Assembly (NCBI GenBank): GCA_947364045.1
Contig: CANARN010000011.1
Location: 1 to 52,807 of the forward strand
Source: an uncultured Clostridia bacterium
Lineage (GTDB): Bacteria > Bacillota > Clostridia > Oscillospirales > Acutalibacteraceae
DNA length: 52,807 bases
Reading direction: 5' to 3'
The position numbers were made by a program, and so were the translations under genes. Positions 24,378-33,097 of this stretch are shown piece by piece (position 1 is the first letter of the stretch; every line of letters begins with the position of its first letter). The notes beneath the pieces are model-generated. The model made no database searches, was not told the origin of the DNA, and saw nothing but the letters and a program-made list of their open reading frames with translations.

Positions 24378-24743
24378 ATGGCAGGTTATCGAACAAACCG
24401 AGTTGCAGAGGACATTAAGCGTGAAATTATCGCTGTTATCCGTGAGCTTAAGGACCCGAGAGTTAAGGACAAAATTTTGACGGTTGTTCGCGTTGACGTA
24501 AGCTCGGATTTGTCGTACGCAAAGGTTTTTGTCAGCTCTATGGGCGGGATTGACGATGCAAAAGAGGCTGTTAAGGGGCTTAAAAGCGCCTCGGGGCTTA
24601 TAAGACACGAGGTTGGCTCAAAGCTTCGGCTTCGCAAAACTCCTGAGCTTAATTTCGTTGCGGACGATTCCGTTGAGCACGGTATGGAAATTTTCCGCAA
24701 AATAGAAAGCATTGAGGATAAAAAAGATGAGAATAACTCTTAA
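24378..24743 (+). CDS. rbfA: 30S ribosome-binding factor RbfA
   Basis: The product has 121 residues with the single KH-like domain of RbfA: YRTNRVAEDIKREIIAVI, then LKDPRVKDKILTVVRVDVSSD and the closing RLRKTPELNFVADDSVEHG. It assists late maturation of the 16S 5' end. Its 3' end overlaps nrnA by 17 bases. Confidence 0.96.
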   Translation: MAGYRTNRVAEDIKREIIAVIRELKDPRVKDKILTVVRVDVSSDLSYAKVFVSSMGGIDDAKEAVKGLKSASGLIRHEVGSKLRLRKTPELNFVADDSVEHGMEIFRKIESIEDKKDENNS

Positions 24744-25674
24744 AGAATGTGCCGAAATAATCGGCAGATATAACAGTTTTCTTATACTGACCCACGCAAG
24801 TCCCGACGGCGACACTCTGGGCAGCGCATTCGCATTAAAGCGTGCGCTTATGAAATTCGGCAAGCCGTCACAGGTTGTTTGCAATGATGAAATTCCGCAG
24901 AAATATTCTTTTTTGTGGGACGGAATTACAAATGAACAGGTTGATTTTGAAGCCGTTATAGCTGTTGATATTGCCGACCGCAAGCTGTTAGGCGATAAGA
25001 TAAACAGCGAGTACGGCGAAAAAATTGTTCTTGCAATCGACCACCACCTTTCGCACAGAGATTATGCCGAAAACACATATTTGTGTGACAGGGCTTCGAA
25101 TTCAGAAAACATTTACGCTCTTGTCAATGAATTAAAAATCCCGATTGACAGCGGACTTGCCACCTGTATTTACTGCGGAATGGCAACGGATACCGGTTGC
25201 TTTCTTTTCACCAATACCACGGCCCAAACACATAAAACAGCCGCTGTACTTATGGAAAAGGGCGCCGACTTTGCCCTTGTAAACAGAAAAATGTTTGAGA
25301 CAAAAACTATGTCCTACTTAAAGCTTGAGCAAATGGCGCTGTCTACAATTGAGCTTCATTTCGGCGGTAAATGCGCTGTTATGCAGATAACACAGGATAT
25401 GTTCAGAGAAAGCTGTTCCAATGACGGCGAATGTGACGGAATAGCCGCACTGCCCCGCAAAATTGAGGGTGTGCTTATCGGTATTACCATACGTGAGAAG
25501 GAAAACGGCATTTATAAGGTTTCAATCAGAACGGTTGAGCCTTATGACGCCGCTGAGCTTTGCGCGCACTTCGGAGGCGGAGGTCACAACCGCGCCGCAG
25601 GCTGCGAATTTGAATGCTCTCTTGAGGAAGCAAAGAGCGAGCTTTTAAAGCTTATCGGAGAAAAAATAGTGTGA
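24727..25674 (+). CDS. nrnA: DHH-family phosphoesterase, NrnA-like (oligoribonuclease/pAp phosphatase)
   Basis: The product has 315 residues with the DHH motifs: THASPDGDTLGSAFALK (about 20-36), VDIADR, the eponymous Asp105-His106-His107, and the DHHA1 motif GGGGHNRAAG near the C-terminus. NrnA enzymes degrade oligoribonucleotides of 2-5 nt and dephosphorylate pAp. The ATG at 24727 has GAGG 8 bases upstream, inside the end of rbfA. The end overlaps truB by 4 bases (GTGA). Confidence 0.92.
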   Translation: MRITLKECAEIIGRYNSFLILTHASPDGDTLGSAFALKRALMKFGKPSQVVCNDEIPQKYSFLWDGITNEQVDFEAVIAVDIADRKLLGDKINSEYGEKIVLAIDHHLSHRDYAENTYLCDRASNSENIYALVNELKIPIDSGLATCIYCGMATDTGCFLFTNTTAQTHKTAAVLMEKGADFALVNRKMFETKTMSYLKLEQMALSTIELHFGGKCAVMQITQDMFRESCSNDGECDGIAALPRKIEGVLIGITIREKENGIYKVSIRTVEPYDAAELCAHFGGGGHNRAAGCEFECSLEEAKSELLKLIGEKIV

Positions 25675-26579
25675 AAAATATAACTACAGGTATAATTTGT
25701 CTTGACAAACCGCAAGGTATTTCATCATTTCTTGCCGCAAAAAAAGCGTCGCGAATGCTGGGCGTAAAAAAAGCGGGACATACGGGAACTCTTGATCCGT
25801 TTGCCACAGGTGTTCTTGTAATAATGCTGGGTTCATGCACCCGTTTTATAGACTTTCTGCCTGAAAACAGGAAAAGCTACACAGCCAAAGTGCTTTTAGG
25901 CACAAAAACCGACACACTTGATATTACGGGTACTGTTCTGGAAGAAAAAGCCGTAATGAATATCACTGAGGATAAAATAAAAGCCGTATGTGAAGCCTTT
26001 ATAGGTGAAACAATGCAAATTCCGCCTATGTACTCGGCAATTCAGAAGGACGGCGTTCGCCTTTACAATTTGGCAAGACAGGGTATTGAAGTTGAACGGA
26101 CTCCGCGAAAAATAAATATTGCAAAATTAGATGTTTACGGCTTTGACGGAAAACAGTTTTACATAGATGTTACCTGCTCTGCCGGCACATATATCCGTTC
26201 GCTTGCCTCGGATATAGGCGAAAAGCTCGGAACAGGCGCTTGCCTTACAGCGCTTCGCAGAACAAAAGCAAACGGATTTTCGATTGACTGCGCCCTCACC
26301 TTAGAGGAAATTGAAGAACATATTGAAGCAGATGATATTGAGCAGTTTATTCTCCCTGTTGAGAATGCTCTTACCTGCTACAATGCAGTCACGGTTTCAT
26401 CTGCCCAGAGTGTACGTTTCCGAAACGGCGGCGAATTAAGCCTTGAACGGATACACAGTGATTTTGAAAACGGACTTTACCGTGTTTTTTCTCCTGAAAA
26501 TGCATTTTTAGGGCTTGGCGAGGCGGCTGCGGAAAGCGGAATTTTAAAGCCAAAGAGGGTGTTTGTTTCAAATGAATAA
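25671..26579 (+). CDS. truB: tRNA pseudouridine-55 synthase TruB
   Basis: The product has 302 residues. LDKPQGISS and GHTGTLDPFATGVL (catalytic Asp42) give the pseudouridine synthase core, followed by PPMYSAIQKDGVRLYNLARQG and AGTYIRSLASDIG. It makes pseudouridine 55 in tRNA T-loops. The GTG start overlaps the nrnA stop, and the C-terminus overlaps ribF by 8 bases. Confidence 0.96.
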   Translation: MKNITTGIICLDKPQGISSFLAAKKASRMLGVKKAGHTGTLDPFATGVLVIMLGSCTRFIDFLPENRKSYTAKVLLGTKTDTLDITGTVLEEKAVMNITEDKIKAVCEAFIGETMQIPPMYSAIQKDGVRLYNLARQGIEVERTPRKINIAKLDVYGFDGKQFYIDVTCSAGTYIRSLASDIGEKLGTGACLTALRRTKANGFSIDCALTLEEIEEHIEADDIEQFILPVENALTCYNAVTVSSAQSVRFRNGGELSLERIHSDFENGLYRVFSPENAFLGLGEAAAESGILKPKRVFVSNE

Positions 26580-27474
26580 TTTAGCATTGGCTTTAGGCAC
26601 ATTTGACGGAATACATAAAGGTCACCAAAATGTGCTTTCGGAAGCAAAACAGCTTGCAAGCTGCAAACTTACTCCTGCTGTATTGGTTTTTGACCGCCAT
26701 CCTCAAGAAATTCTGTCGGGGAAAAAGCATTTTTTGCTGATAACTCCAACAGAAAAAGACAGGCTTTTTAAAGAAAACGGCATTTTACCCGTAAATGTTT
26801 GCTTTGAAGAAATAAAAAATTACACGCCTGAGGAATTTGTTGTATTTACAAAAAAGCTGGGCGCAAAAGCGCTCGTTTGCGGTGAAAATTTTCATTTCGG
26901 CAAATTTTCTTCGGGAAATACCGAAATTCTGTTTGAGTTATGCAAAAAATATGATATAATACTGAGGATAGCGAAAAACGAATACTGCGGCGATGAGCTT
27001 ATCAGCTCGTCAAGAATACGCGCGTGTATAGAAAACGGCGAAACGGAAAAGGCAAATGAAATGCTCGGCAGATATTTTTCTTACGATTTCCCCGTAGGTC
27101 ACGGCAGAGGTAACGGCACTGTGTGGGGCTTTCCCACTGCCAATCAAAAAATTCCCGACACATTTGTCCGTCTTAAATTCGGCGTTTACGCATCACGGGT
27201 GTTAATTGACGGTAAATTCTACCCGTCTGTCACAAATTTCGGCATCCGTCCCACTGTATCTGACAGTGAAGAGGCTGTCAGCGAAACCTTTGTTTCGAAT
27301 TTTGACGGCAGTTTATACGGCAAAGCTTTACGCGTTGAGCTTATTAAATTTTTACGCTGTGAACAGAAATTCGAGAGCGTTAACGCTCTTTCTGCACAGG
27401 TAATGAATGACAGTAAAAAAGCTGTTGAGATTTTCAACAGTTTAAATATATTCAACAATGAAAGGGTTGATTAA
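26572..27474 (+). CDS. ribF: Bifunctional riboflavin kinase/FAD synthetase RibF
   Basis: The product has 300 residues. The N-terminal FMN adenylyltransferase domain has LGTFDGIHKGHQ at the start and the SSSRIRACIENG stretch near 150; the C-terminal flavokinase domain (about 170-295) has GHGRGNGTVWGFPTAN and YPSVTNFGIRPT. It makes FMN and FAD from riboflavin. The ATG at 26572 gives the family's N-terminus; AAGAGGG lies about 13 bases upstream, and an in-frame TTG at 26563 is possible. Confidence 0.95.
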   Translation: MNNLALALGTFDGIHKGHQNVLSEAKQLASCKLTPAVLVFDRHPQEILSGKKHFLLITPTEKDRLFKENGILPVNVCFEEIKNYTPEEFVVFTKKLGAKALVCGENFHFGKFSSGNTEILFELCKKYDIILRIAKNEYCGDELISSSRIRACIENGETEKANEMLGRYFSYDFPVGHGRGNGTVWGFPTANQKIPDTFVRLKFGVYASRVLIDGKFYPSVTNFGIRPTVSDSEEAVSETFVSNFDGSLYGKALRVELIKFLRCEQKFESVNALSAQVMNDSKKAVEIFNSLNIFNNERVD

Positions 27475-27477
27475 AAA

Positions 27478-28686
27478 ATGTTGGCATTAGAAAAAGCGTT
27501 TTGCAGAGTTTACCAGAAGGTATTCTTTGTATTCCAGTGCTTCCTTGACTGGTCAGAGCCTCAGCTCCTTACCGGTCCCGGAGCCGTAAAAAAGCTCCCC
27601 GCTCTTATTAAAGAAAAGGGACTTTCAAAGGTTCTCGTTGTTACAGATAAGGGTCTTACGGGTCTTGGTCTTTTAAACGGACTTTACGAGGAGCTTACCA
27701 ATGAGGGCATCGGATATGTTGTATATGACGGAGTTCAGCCAAACCCCACAATCGACAACATCGAAGAAGCAAGACAGATGTACGTTGACAACGGCTGTCA
27801 GGGCATTATTGCATTCGGCGGCGGCTCACCCATGGACTGCGCAAAAATTGCGGGCGCAAGAGTTGTTAAGCCCAACCAGCCTGTTGTTAAAATGCGCGGC
27901 GTAATGAAAATTATGAAAAAGCTTCCGCCTTTCTTTGCTGTTCCCACAACAGCGGGTACAGGCTCAGAGACTACGCTTGCAGCAGTTGTTTCCAATCCCA
28001 AGACTCACGAAAAGAATGCTTGCAACGACCCGGTTCTCCGCCCGAAATATGCGGTTCTTGACCCTGAGCTTACAGTAGGTCTTCCGCCGCATATCACCTC
28101 CACAACAGGTATGGACGCGCTTACCCACGCAGTTGAAGCATATATCGGCAAGAGCAATGTAGCCTCAACAAGAAATTATGCCGAAAAGGCAACTGCTCTT
28201 ATCTTCTCAAATCTTGAAACTGCTTACAATGACGGCAAAAACATTGAAGCGAGAAACAATATGCTCCTCGCCTCCTTCTATGCAGGTATGGCATTCACCC
28301 GCGCTTATGTTGGCTATGTTCACGCTGTTGCGCACAACCTCGGCGGTCAGTACGGAATCCCGCACGGTCTTGCAAATGCAGTTATCCTCCCCGTTGTGCT
28401 TGAAAAATTCGGTATGGCAATTTATCCGCAGTTAGCTTCTCTCGCTGACATTGCAGGCGTTGCAGGTCAGACTGAAGAAGAAAAGGCGAAAAACTTTATA
28501 GCTGAAATCTATGCTATGAATGAGAGAATGAATATTCCGAAAGGCTTTACACAGATTAAGGAAGATGATATTCCGATTATTGTTGAACGCGCGCTTAAAG
28601 AGGGTAACCCGCTTTATCCCGTTCCTGTAATTTGGGATAAGCCTGAAATGACAGAGCTTGTAAAATCTCTTATGCTCAGCGAATAA
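27478..28686 (+). CDS. Iron-dependent (group III) alcohol dehydrogenase
   Basis: The product has 402 residues. An N-terminal cofactor domain (GGGSPMDCAKI, then PTTAGTGSET) precedes a helical metal domain. The iron ligands of the family are in place: Asp213 and His217 (GMDALTHAVEAY), His282 and His296 (GYVHAVAHNL and GIPHG), with the 14-residue spacing seen in FucO. It reduces aldehydes or oxidises alcohols with NAD(P)H, in fermentation. The first 25 residues before the catalytic core are a hydrophobic extension (FCRVYQKVFFVFQCFL). It starts 3 bases after ribF, so it shares the operon, although its function is unrelated. A terminator follows. Confidence 0.94.
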   Translation: MLALEKAFCRVYQKVFFVFQCFLDWSEPQLLTGPGAVKKLPALIKEKGLSKVLVVTDKGLTGLGLLNGLYEELTNEGIGYVVYDGVQPNPTIDNIEEARQMYVDNGCQGIIAFGGGSPMDCAKIAGARVVKPNQPVVKMRGVMKIMKKLPPFFAVPTTAGTGSETTLAAVVSNPKTHEKNACNDPVLRPKYAVLDPELTVGLPPHITSTTGMDALTHAVEAYIGKSNVASTRNYAEKATALIFSNLETAYNDGKNIEARNNMLLASFYAGMAFTRAYVGYVHAVAHNLGGQYGIPHGLANAVILPVVLEKFGMAIYPQLASLADIAGVAGQTEEEKAKNFIAEIYAMNERMNIPKGFTQIKEDDIPIIVERALKEGNPLYPVPVIWDKPEMTELVKSLMLSE

Positions 28687-28720
28687 TTTAAAGCGAACAG
28701 ACAAATAAATTACACAAATT

Positions 28721-28752
28721 AAACCGCTTACATTTTGTAGGCGGTTTTTTTA
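28721..28752 (+). terminator. Terminator of the rimP-adh operon
   Basis: Stem AAACCGC/GCGGTTT (28721-28727 with 28741-28747) and extra inner pairs, followed by TTTTT. Confidence 0.8.
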
Positions 28753-28764
28753 TGGTTCCACCCT

Positions 28765-28840
28765 GTAGGGAATGCATTAATACATTCCGCAATGAAACTG
28801 AGGATTTGAATACATCGGAACGGATAAATCCGTTCCCTAC
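28765..28840. repeat. GTAGGG-type palindromic elements between convergent genes
   Basis: GTAGGG leads to GGAATG/CATTCC (28769-28788). Forty bases on, GGAACGGA/TCCGTTCC (28817-28836) is followed by CTAC, so a GTAGGG-type motif opens the region and its complement closes it. The last palindrome matches 10286-10303. Confidence 0.6.
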
Positions 28841-28870
28841 GAGTATGTGCAACATTCCCTACAAAAAGAG

Positions 28871-30913
28871 CTATAGGTCAATTTCGCCGACTGCTAAATT
28901 TGAGGTCAAGTCAAACGAGGTAAGCTTTGCTTTCCATACAGTATCCGCACTTTTATTACCGTCAACAAATTCAGAAGAGAACGTATAGAAATAACTGCCG
29001 ATATACGTTCCGCCTGCTATCTCTATTGATTCATTTCCTAATTCATACCGTGCAATTTCACGAACAGCACCGTCGGAAATTCCGTAGTGAATATACATTT
29101 GATTTTTTCCGTAATTCAAGCTGAACGGAACGGCAAATTCGCCGTTTGGAAGATTTACAAACGCTTTGTAAGAATAAGATACCTCACTTGAAATATAGTC
29201 ATTATCGCTCCCCACCTTAACCGAGGACAGCTCTTTTGGATTTTTAGGGTCGCTGACTGAGAAAAGCGACACCTTCATATTACCGTTGGCATTTATTTCG
29301 TTACCGTCATTGCCAATGCCCACAAGCATTCCGTCGCCGACAGAATGCAGGTAGCTTGAAAATCCGGGCAATTTTAATTCACCCTCAATTTTCGGATTTT
29401 TCGGGTCTGAAAGATTTATTACAAAAAGCGGGTCTGTCTGACGGAACGTAACGATATATGCGTAATCGCCTGTATACCTTGCCGAGCGAATTTGTTCGTC
29501 CTTGGCAAATCCGTCAATAATCCCTGTTTGATTCATTTCAGAGTCGAAAATATAAAGCTTATTCGTTTCTCCCGAATAAGACACCGTTGCGTTTTTACCG
29601 CTTCCGTTTTGTTTCGTTATCATACAGGTAGTTGCAATTCTGAAAAATCCTTTGTACTCGCTCATTGAAAGGTTGCTGTTAAGCCGTCCGTCCGCTGACC
29701 CTGCGGAAAGATAGTTCACACCCGTTTCGGTAAATCCAAATTTTAAAATATTCAAAACCGTATCGCACTTTTGCGAGTCATAGCGTTCCTCAACAAGATA
29801 AAAGCTGTTTTCAGTTGCATAAACGTTAGTCGGATTTCCGAAAATCGCTGAAGCATCGGTCTTTTCAGCCTTTTGAACGTCAAATGTGCATACAACCGCA
29901 TAAGCAGGTGTCTGCGTACCGTTCACTAAAGTTATTTTGTTTGCAGGTATTCGCTCTTTCTTACCGTTTTGTGATATTTCGGGAATACAGTTATCCTTGT
30001 AATTCCGTGCAAAAAGGTCAACTCCGTATGATGAAACCAAATAAATTTTGCCGTCACGAAGTCTGCTTGACGTAAATTCACCTGACTGTGAAAAAATTGA
30101 AATAAGAGTAACATTTGAAGGATTGGAAACGTCATAGAAGCCTATTTTTGTATCGGAGTAAACCCATACTGCGCAACAACAGCCGCGGAAAGCAGTATCG
30201 TAGGTTTCTGCCCCGTTGTATACGTGAGGCTGCTTTGAATCGTCATATTCTGAATAAATTACAGCAAGCCTATTGCCCGTCAGATACATTTCCTGAATAT
30301 ACACATTTCCGTTAAAGCTTATTTCGGAAAGCTTTTGCATTTTACCGCCGTCAGCTTTTACAATATACACGCACTTGTTTTCTCTGTCTGCAAGGTAAAT
30401 GTTTTTGCCGTCGGTTTTAATTATGTCGCCCTCGTCAATATCCTTCTCCTGCGTGTTTGTCGTGCCGAATTCTCTGCCCGCTGCCGTATTTTCGGATTCA
30501 TTCTTCAATGCTCCGTTTTTATCAAAAACTGCGTCTCCGGGAAGAGCGCCCGTTTTGTCGCCACTGTTTGCATCACCAAAGCTTGCAGAATCAATTTCGC
30601 TTTTCATTTTTTTGAGCCTTGAGTATATTTCGGAATAGTCATTATCAGAAGAAACACCGACAACGCTGTTATTAACAGTCGGCTGTTTTTGAGGCTTTTT
30701 CACACTGCCGTAAATTGAAGCTGAGCCAAGCACAAGAGCAAGCGCCGCCGCAACAGCGGCAAATTTATACACCGTCTGCTGCCTTTTACGCTTTTTAAGC
30801 TTCGGCGCCTGTTCGTCAAGCGTAAGCATTTTTTCAATATTCTCTTTTGAAAGAGACGGGGGTGTCTTAGCTTTAATATTATCGTTTATATACTTTTCTA
30901 TATCTTTTTTCAT
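28871..30913 (-). CDS. Membrane-anchored beta-propeller protein, probable anti-sigma factor
   Basis: The product has 680 residues. A cytoplasmic N-terminus of about 48 residues ends in a basic stretch (KLKKRKRQQ), then a membrane segment at 49-70, and a linker (70-135) leads to a large extracellular beta-propeller domain of the PF09826 kind (TTNTQEKDIDEGDIIKTDGK, YIVTFRQTDPLFVINLSDP, FSSYLHSVGDGMLVGIGNDG). Its ATG overlaps the stop of an ECF sigma gene by one base (TAATG). Topology and coupling point to an anti-sigma factor with an outside sensor, like many sigma/anti-sigma pairs, though the cytoplasmic part has no recognised anti-sigma motif. Confidence 0.85.
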   Translation of the reverse strand: MKKDIEKYINDNIKAKTPPSLSKENIEKMLTLDEQAPKLKKRKRQQTVYKFAAVAAALALVLGSASIYGSVKKPQKQPTVNNSVVGVSSDNDYSEIYSRLKKMKSEIDSASFGDANSGDKTGALPGDAVFDKNGALKNESENTAAGREFGTTNTQEKDIDEGDIIKTDGKNIYLADRENKCVYIVKADGGKMQKLSEISFNGNVYIQEMYLTGNRLAVIYSEYDDSKQPHVYNGAETYDTAFRGCCCAVWVYSDTKIGFYDVSNPSNVTLISIFSQSGEFTSSRLRDGKIYLVSSYGVDLFARNYKDNCIPEISQNGKKERIPANKITLVNGTQTPAYAVVCTFDVQKAEKTDASAIFGNPTNVYATENSFYLVEERYDSQKCDTVLNILKFGFTETGVNYLSAGSADGRLNSNLSMSEYKGFFRIATTCMITKQNGSGKNATVSYSGETNKLYIFDSEMNQTGIIDGFAKDEQIRSARYTGDYAYIVTFRQTDPLFVINLSDPKNPKIEGELKLPGFSSYLHSVGDGMLVGIGNDGNEINANGNMKVSLFSVSDPKNPKELSSVKVGSDNDYISSEVSYSYKAFVNLPNGEFAVPFSLNYGKNQMYIHYGISDGAVREIARYELGNESIEIAGGTYIGSYFYTFSSEFVDGNKSADTVWKAKLTSFDLTSNLAVGEIDL

Positions 30914-31404
30914 TACTCTAACTCCTTTCGCATTCGCATAAGCGCCCGTTTTTTCTTTGTGCGCACCGTAACCGACGGAATACTGAGAATTTTTGCAATC
31001 TCCCCTGACTTAAATCCGCCAATTGCTGACAGTAGAACTATTTCGCGTGATTGGGTGTCGAGTAAATCAAGCGCTTTTTTTACATCGGCTGAAATAAAAT
31101 TCTCTGTTTCGTAAACGAGGGTTTCGGGAAGCTGCGCTGTTATTTCGCAAAATGTTTTTTTGCAGGAATTTGAAAGCGCAGTAAAGAGGTATGCTTTAAA
31201 TTTAGTGGGGTCATACAAACGGTGTATGCTTTTAAAGACCGAAAGCGCCGCCTCCTGAACGGCATCCTCAGCGTCTGAGCTGTTTTTACATATGCTTAAA
31301 GCAAAGCGGTACATATCATTTGAATAATGCTCGTACAGCTTACCGTAAGCCTCTTTGTCGCCGCCTTTTGCATAAACGGCGAGCTTTAAAATTTCATCGG
31401 TCAT
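30913..31404 (-). CDS. ECF-type RNA polymerase sigma factor
   Basis: The product has 163 residues: region 2 (about 12-75, LYEHYSNDMYRFALSICKNS, DAEDAVQEAALSVFKSI) and region 4 (about 105-160, LDTQSREIVLLSAIGGFKSG, IAKILSIPSVTVRTKKKRAL). No region 3 is present, as is normal for the extracytoplasmic-function group. It is coupled to the beta-propeller gene. A TGAAAC-like -35 motif upstream suggests autoregulation. Confidence 0.92.
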   Translation of the reverse strand: MTDEILKLAVYAKGGDKEAYGKLYEHYSNDMYRFALSICKNSSDAEDAVQEAALSVFKSIHRLYDPTKFKAYLFTALSNSCKKTFCEITAQLPETLVYETENFISADVKKALDLLDTQSREIVLLSAIGGFKSGEIAKILSIPSVTVRTKKKRALMRMRKELE

Positions 31405-31435
31405 ACTCTACACCCCTTTGCGCTTTCATTATATT

Positions 31436-31463
31436 AGAGTAATAAAAAATCCAAAGTGTTTCA
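31436..31463 (-). promoter_or_regulatory. Candidate autoregulated ECF promoter
   Basis: Minus strand: TGAAAC (31463-31458), 16 bases, then TACTCT (31441-31436). TGAAAC is the -35 motif of several Bacillota ECF sigma factors (SigW, SigM, SigX groups). The -10 part is not a classic match. Confidence 0.35.
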
Positions 31464-31470
31464 ACAAAAA

Positions 31471-31497
31471 TAAAAAAACAGGGGAAAATCCCCTGTT
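31471..31497 (-). terminator. Intrinsic terminator of the zinc-ribbon membrane protein gene
   Basis: A perfect 9-base stem (31489-31497 with 31477-31485) followed on the minus strand by a T run. Confidence 0.8.
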
Positions 31498-31505
31498 CTG
31501 TAAAA

Positions 31506-32057
31506 TTAATACGGACTTGCTCCTATCGACGCCATTAAAAAACCGACAAAGAACATTATAATAAAGCTTAAAGCAAAACCTACTGCGTACATTATTAAAA
31601 ACGATTTCGCATAGTTCCTCAGCCCTATACTGTTATCACTTCCGAATGCCGTTACAAAAAGCATAATTATGCCGATAATCGGTAAGCCGAAAAGCAGAGT
31701 ATAGCCAATATACTGACCCACGCTGACAGGTCTGTACTCAGGCGGAAGCATATTTTCATTTATGTATCCGTACTGCTGTGAATAAGGCATCTGCGGCTGT
31801 GCAGGCTGTGAATAAACCGGCTGAACAAACGGTGATGCCGTCTGTGTATAAGTACTGCGCTGTGAATATGCCGTGTTCGGCTGTGTAAAGTCTGCCTGCT
31901 GCACAGGAGGTTCATTGGAAGTGGGATTTTCAGTGTTCAGTGAAGATTTAAACTCCTGTTCATTTACCTCTCTGTTGTTCGGCAAAACTGCTCCGCAGCC
32001 TGTGCAAAAAACAGCCTTGTCGTCATTTCCGACACTGCATTTGCTGCATATTTTCAT
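31506..32057 (-). CDS. Zinc-ribbon membrane protein with Pro/Gln/Tyr-rich linker
   Basis: The product has 183 residues. It opens with a CxxC...CxxC zinc ribbon (KICSKCSVGNDDKAVFCTGCG), has a linker of about 85 residues rich in Gln, Pro, Ser and Tyr, and ends with two membrane segments (about 115-142 and 150-175). This layout is common in clostridial hypothetical membrane proteins. Function unknown. The ATG with AAGGGTG upstream is preferred; an earlier in-frame ATG at 32102 has no ribosome site. Confidence 0.78.
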   Translation of the reverse strand: MKICSKCSVGNDDKAVFCTGCGAVLPNNREVNEQEFKSSLNTENPTSNEPPVQQADFTQPNTAYSQRSTYTQTASPFVQPVYSQPAQPQMPYSQQYGYINENMLPPEYRPVSVGQYIGYTLLFGLPIIGIIMLFVTAFGSDNSIGLRNYAKSFLIMYAVGFALSFIIMFFVGFLMASIGASPY

Positions 32058-32125
32058 TTTTATCACCCTTACATCATAACTTTCTTTTATTATATATGGC
32101 AAGGCGATAAAAAGTCAATAGATTT

Positions 32126-32503
32126 TTACAGTAAAATATACCCTAAAGCCGCCAAAAGAATTTCATCGGCACCCTCACTTTGCAACAGCATTATAAGCCC
32201 TGAAAGAAGCGCTGCCTCCGGGTCATGCAAAAGCTCACTAAGATTACTTTTACGTTTAAACGCACCGTTTTCCTGTGTTCTTCTGACCTGTTTTTCCTTT
32301 TCTTGCTGAAACGCTGTCTTGAAATCGGGATACGAACGTCTTTCGGGTAATTCAACGGGAAGGCTTGTAACCTTTTGTCTGATCATTTCTTTTTTTTCGT
32401 TTGCATTTCTGTTAACCGAATGTTCATTTGCGCTCAAGTTTTTTCTGTTGATATATGTGGCCCGCTCCAAAGCCTGACGCTCCAAAAAATTCATATCTGA
32501 CAT
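32126..32503 (-). CDS. Unidentified protein, third gene of a three-gene cluster
   Basis: The product has 125 residues. The middle is basic and hydrophilic (EKKEMIRQKV, FQQEKEKQVRRTQENG), and the C-terminal 40 residues are hydrophobic (AALLSGLIMLLQSEGADEILLAALGYILL). The start overlaps the preceding stop by one base. I do not recognise it. Alternation of a hydrophobic tail with a charged body might suit membrane contact or assembly with its partners. Confidence 0.65.
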   Translation of the reverse strand: MSDMNFLERQALERATYINRKNLSANEHSVNRNANEKKEMIRQKVTSLPVELPERRSYPDFKTAFQQEKEKQVRRTQENGAFKRKSNLSELLHDPEAALLSGLIMLLQSEGADEILLAALGYILL

Positions 32504-32817
32504 TATAACAGCCCCCGAAGTTCAGGTAAAATTTGCATTATATGCAGAAATTTGACTGCCTCGTCTGCACGGCGCTGTCTGTCGGGTCCTAAAAGCGGTT
32601 TTAAATGCGTAATAAACTCTATCCGTTCGTCGCTGTTATTCATTTTTCCGATAGCCGACATAATCGGTTTTAATTTTTCCATTGAAATTGCAGGAGACGG
32701 CTCGCTTTCATCTGCTTTCTTTGCGCTGTCCCCTGACATCAGCGATGACGCAACATTTTTTAACCGTTCCATATCCTCAGGACTTACCGACGCCAGCAAA
32801 TTTTCGATTTCCGTCAT
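32503..32817 (-). CDS. Unidentified protein, second gene of a three-gene cluster
   Basis: The product has 104 residues, with helices at 1-30 (LLASVSPEDMERLKNVASSLM) and 45-104 separated by a Ser/Pro/Lys linker. The C-terminal half (FITHLKPLLGPDRQRRADEAVKFL... split by helix breaks) recalls a conserved hypothetical family of Clostridia whose members share 'LKPxLxxxRQxKxDEAxKxL'. Function unknown. It begins 6 bases after the first gene and overlaps the third by one base, so the three are translated together. Confidence 0.7.
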   Translation of the reverse strand: MTEIENLLASVSPEDMERLKNVASSLMSGDSAKKADESEPSPAISMEKLKPIMSAIGKMNNSDERIEFITHLKPLLGPDRQRRADEAVKFLHIMQILPELRGLL

Positions 32818-32823
32818 ATTTTT

Positions 32824-33036
32824 TCACCTGTCCCCATCCTCATTGATAATGTCAAACAGCGCCTTTGCTCTGTCTGAATTTAATATTCGTTTAAGCTCTG
32901 CCTCGTTGTTCATTACATCGTTAAGTCTTTTTTTCATATCATCGGGAATATTTTGTAAAAGCGTTCCCTTTGAATGAGCCTTTTTCATTTCCCTTATCAT
33001 TTCTTCTTGGTCTTTACTAAATTTTTCATAACTCAT
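32824..33036 (-). CDS. Unidentified protein, first gene of a three-gene cluster
   Basis: The product has 70 residues, fully helical and charged (YEKFSKDQEEMIREMKKAH, then LNDVMNNEAELKRILNSDRA). GGCGGTGG sits 5 bases before the ATG at 33036; in-frame TTG and GTG codons lie upstream inside that site. No motif is recognised. Confidence 0.65.
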   Translation of the reverse strand: MSYEKFSKDQEEMIREMKKAHSKGTLLQNIPDDMKKRLNDVMNNEAELKRILNSDRAKALFDIINEDGDR

Positions 33037-33097
33037 TGATTCCACCGCCAAATTATTGTATAATTAATATATTATATGATTATTTCGGAGTAATATG

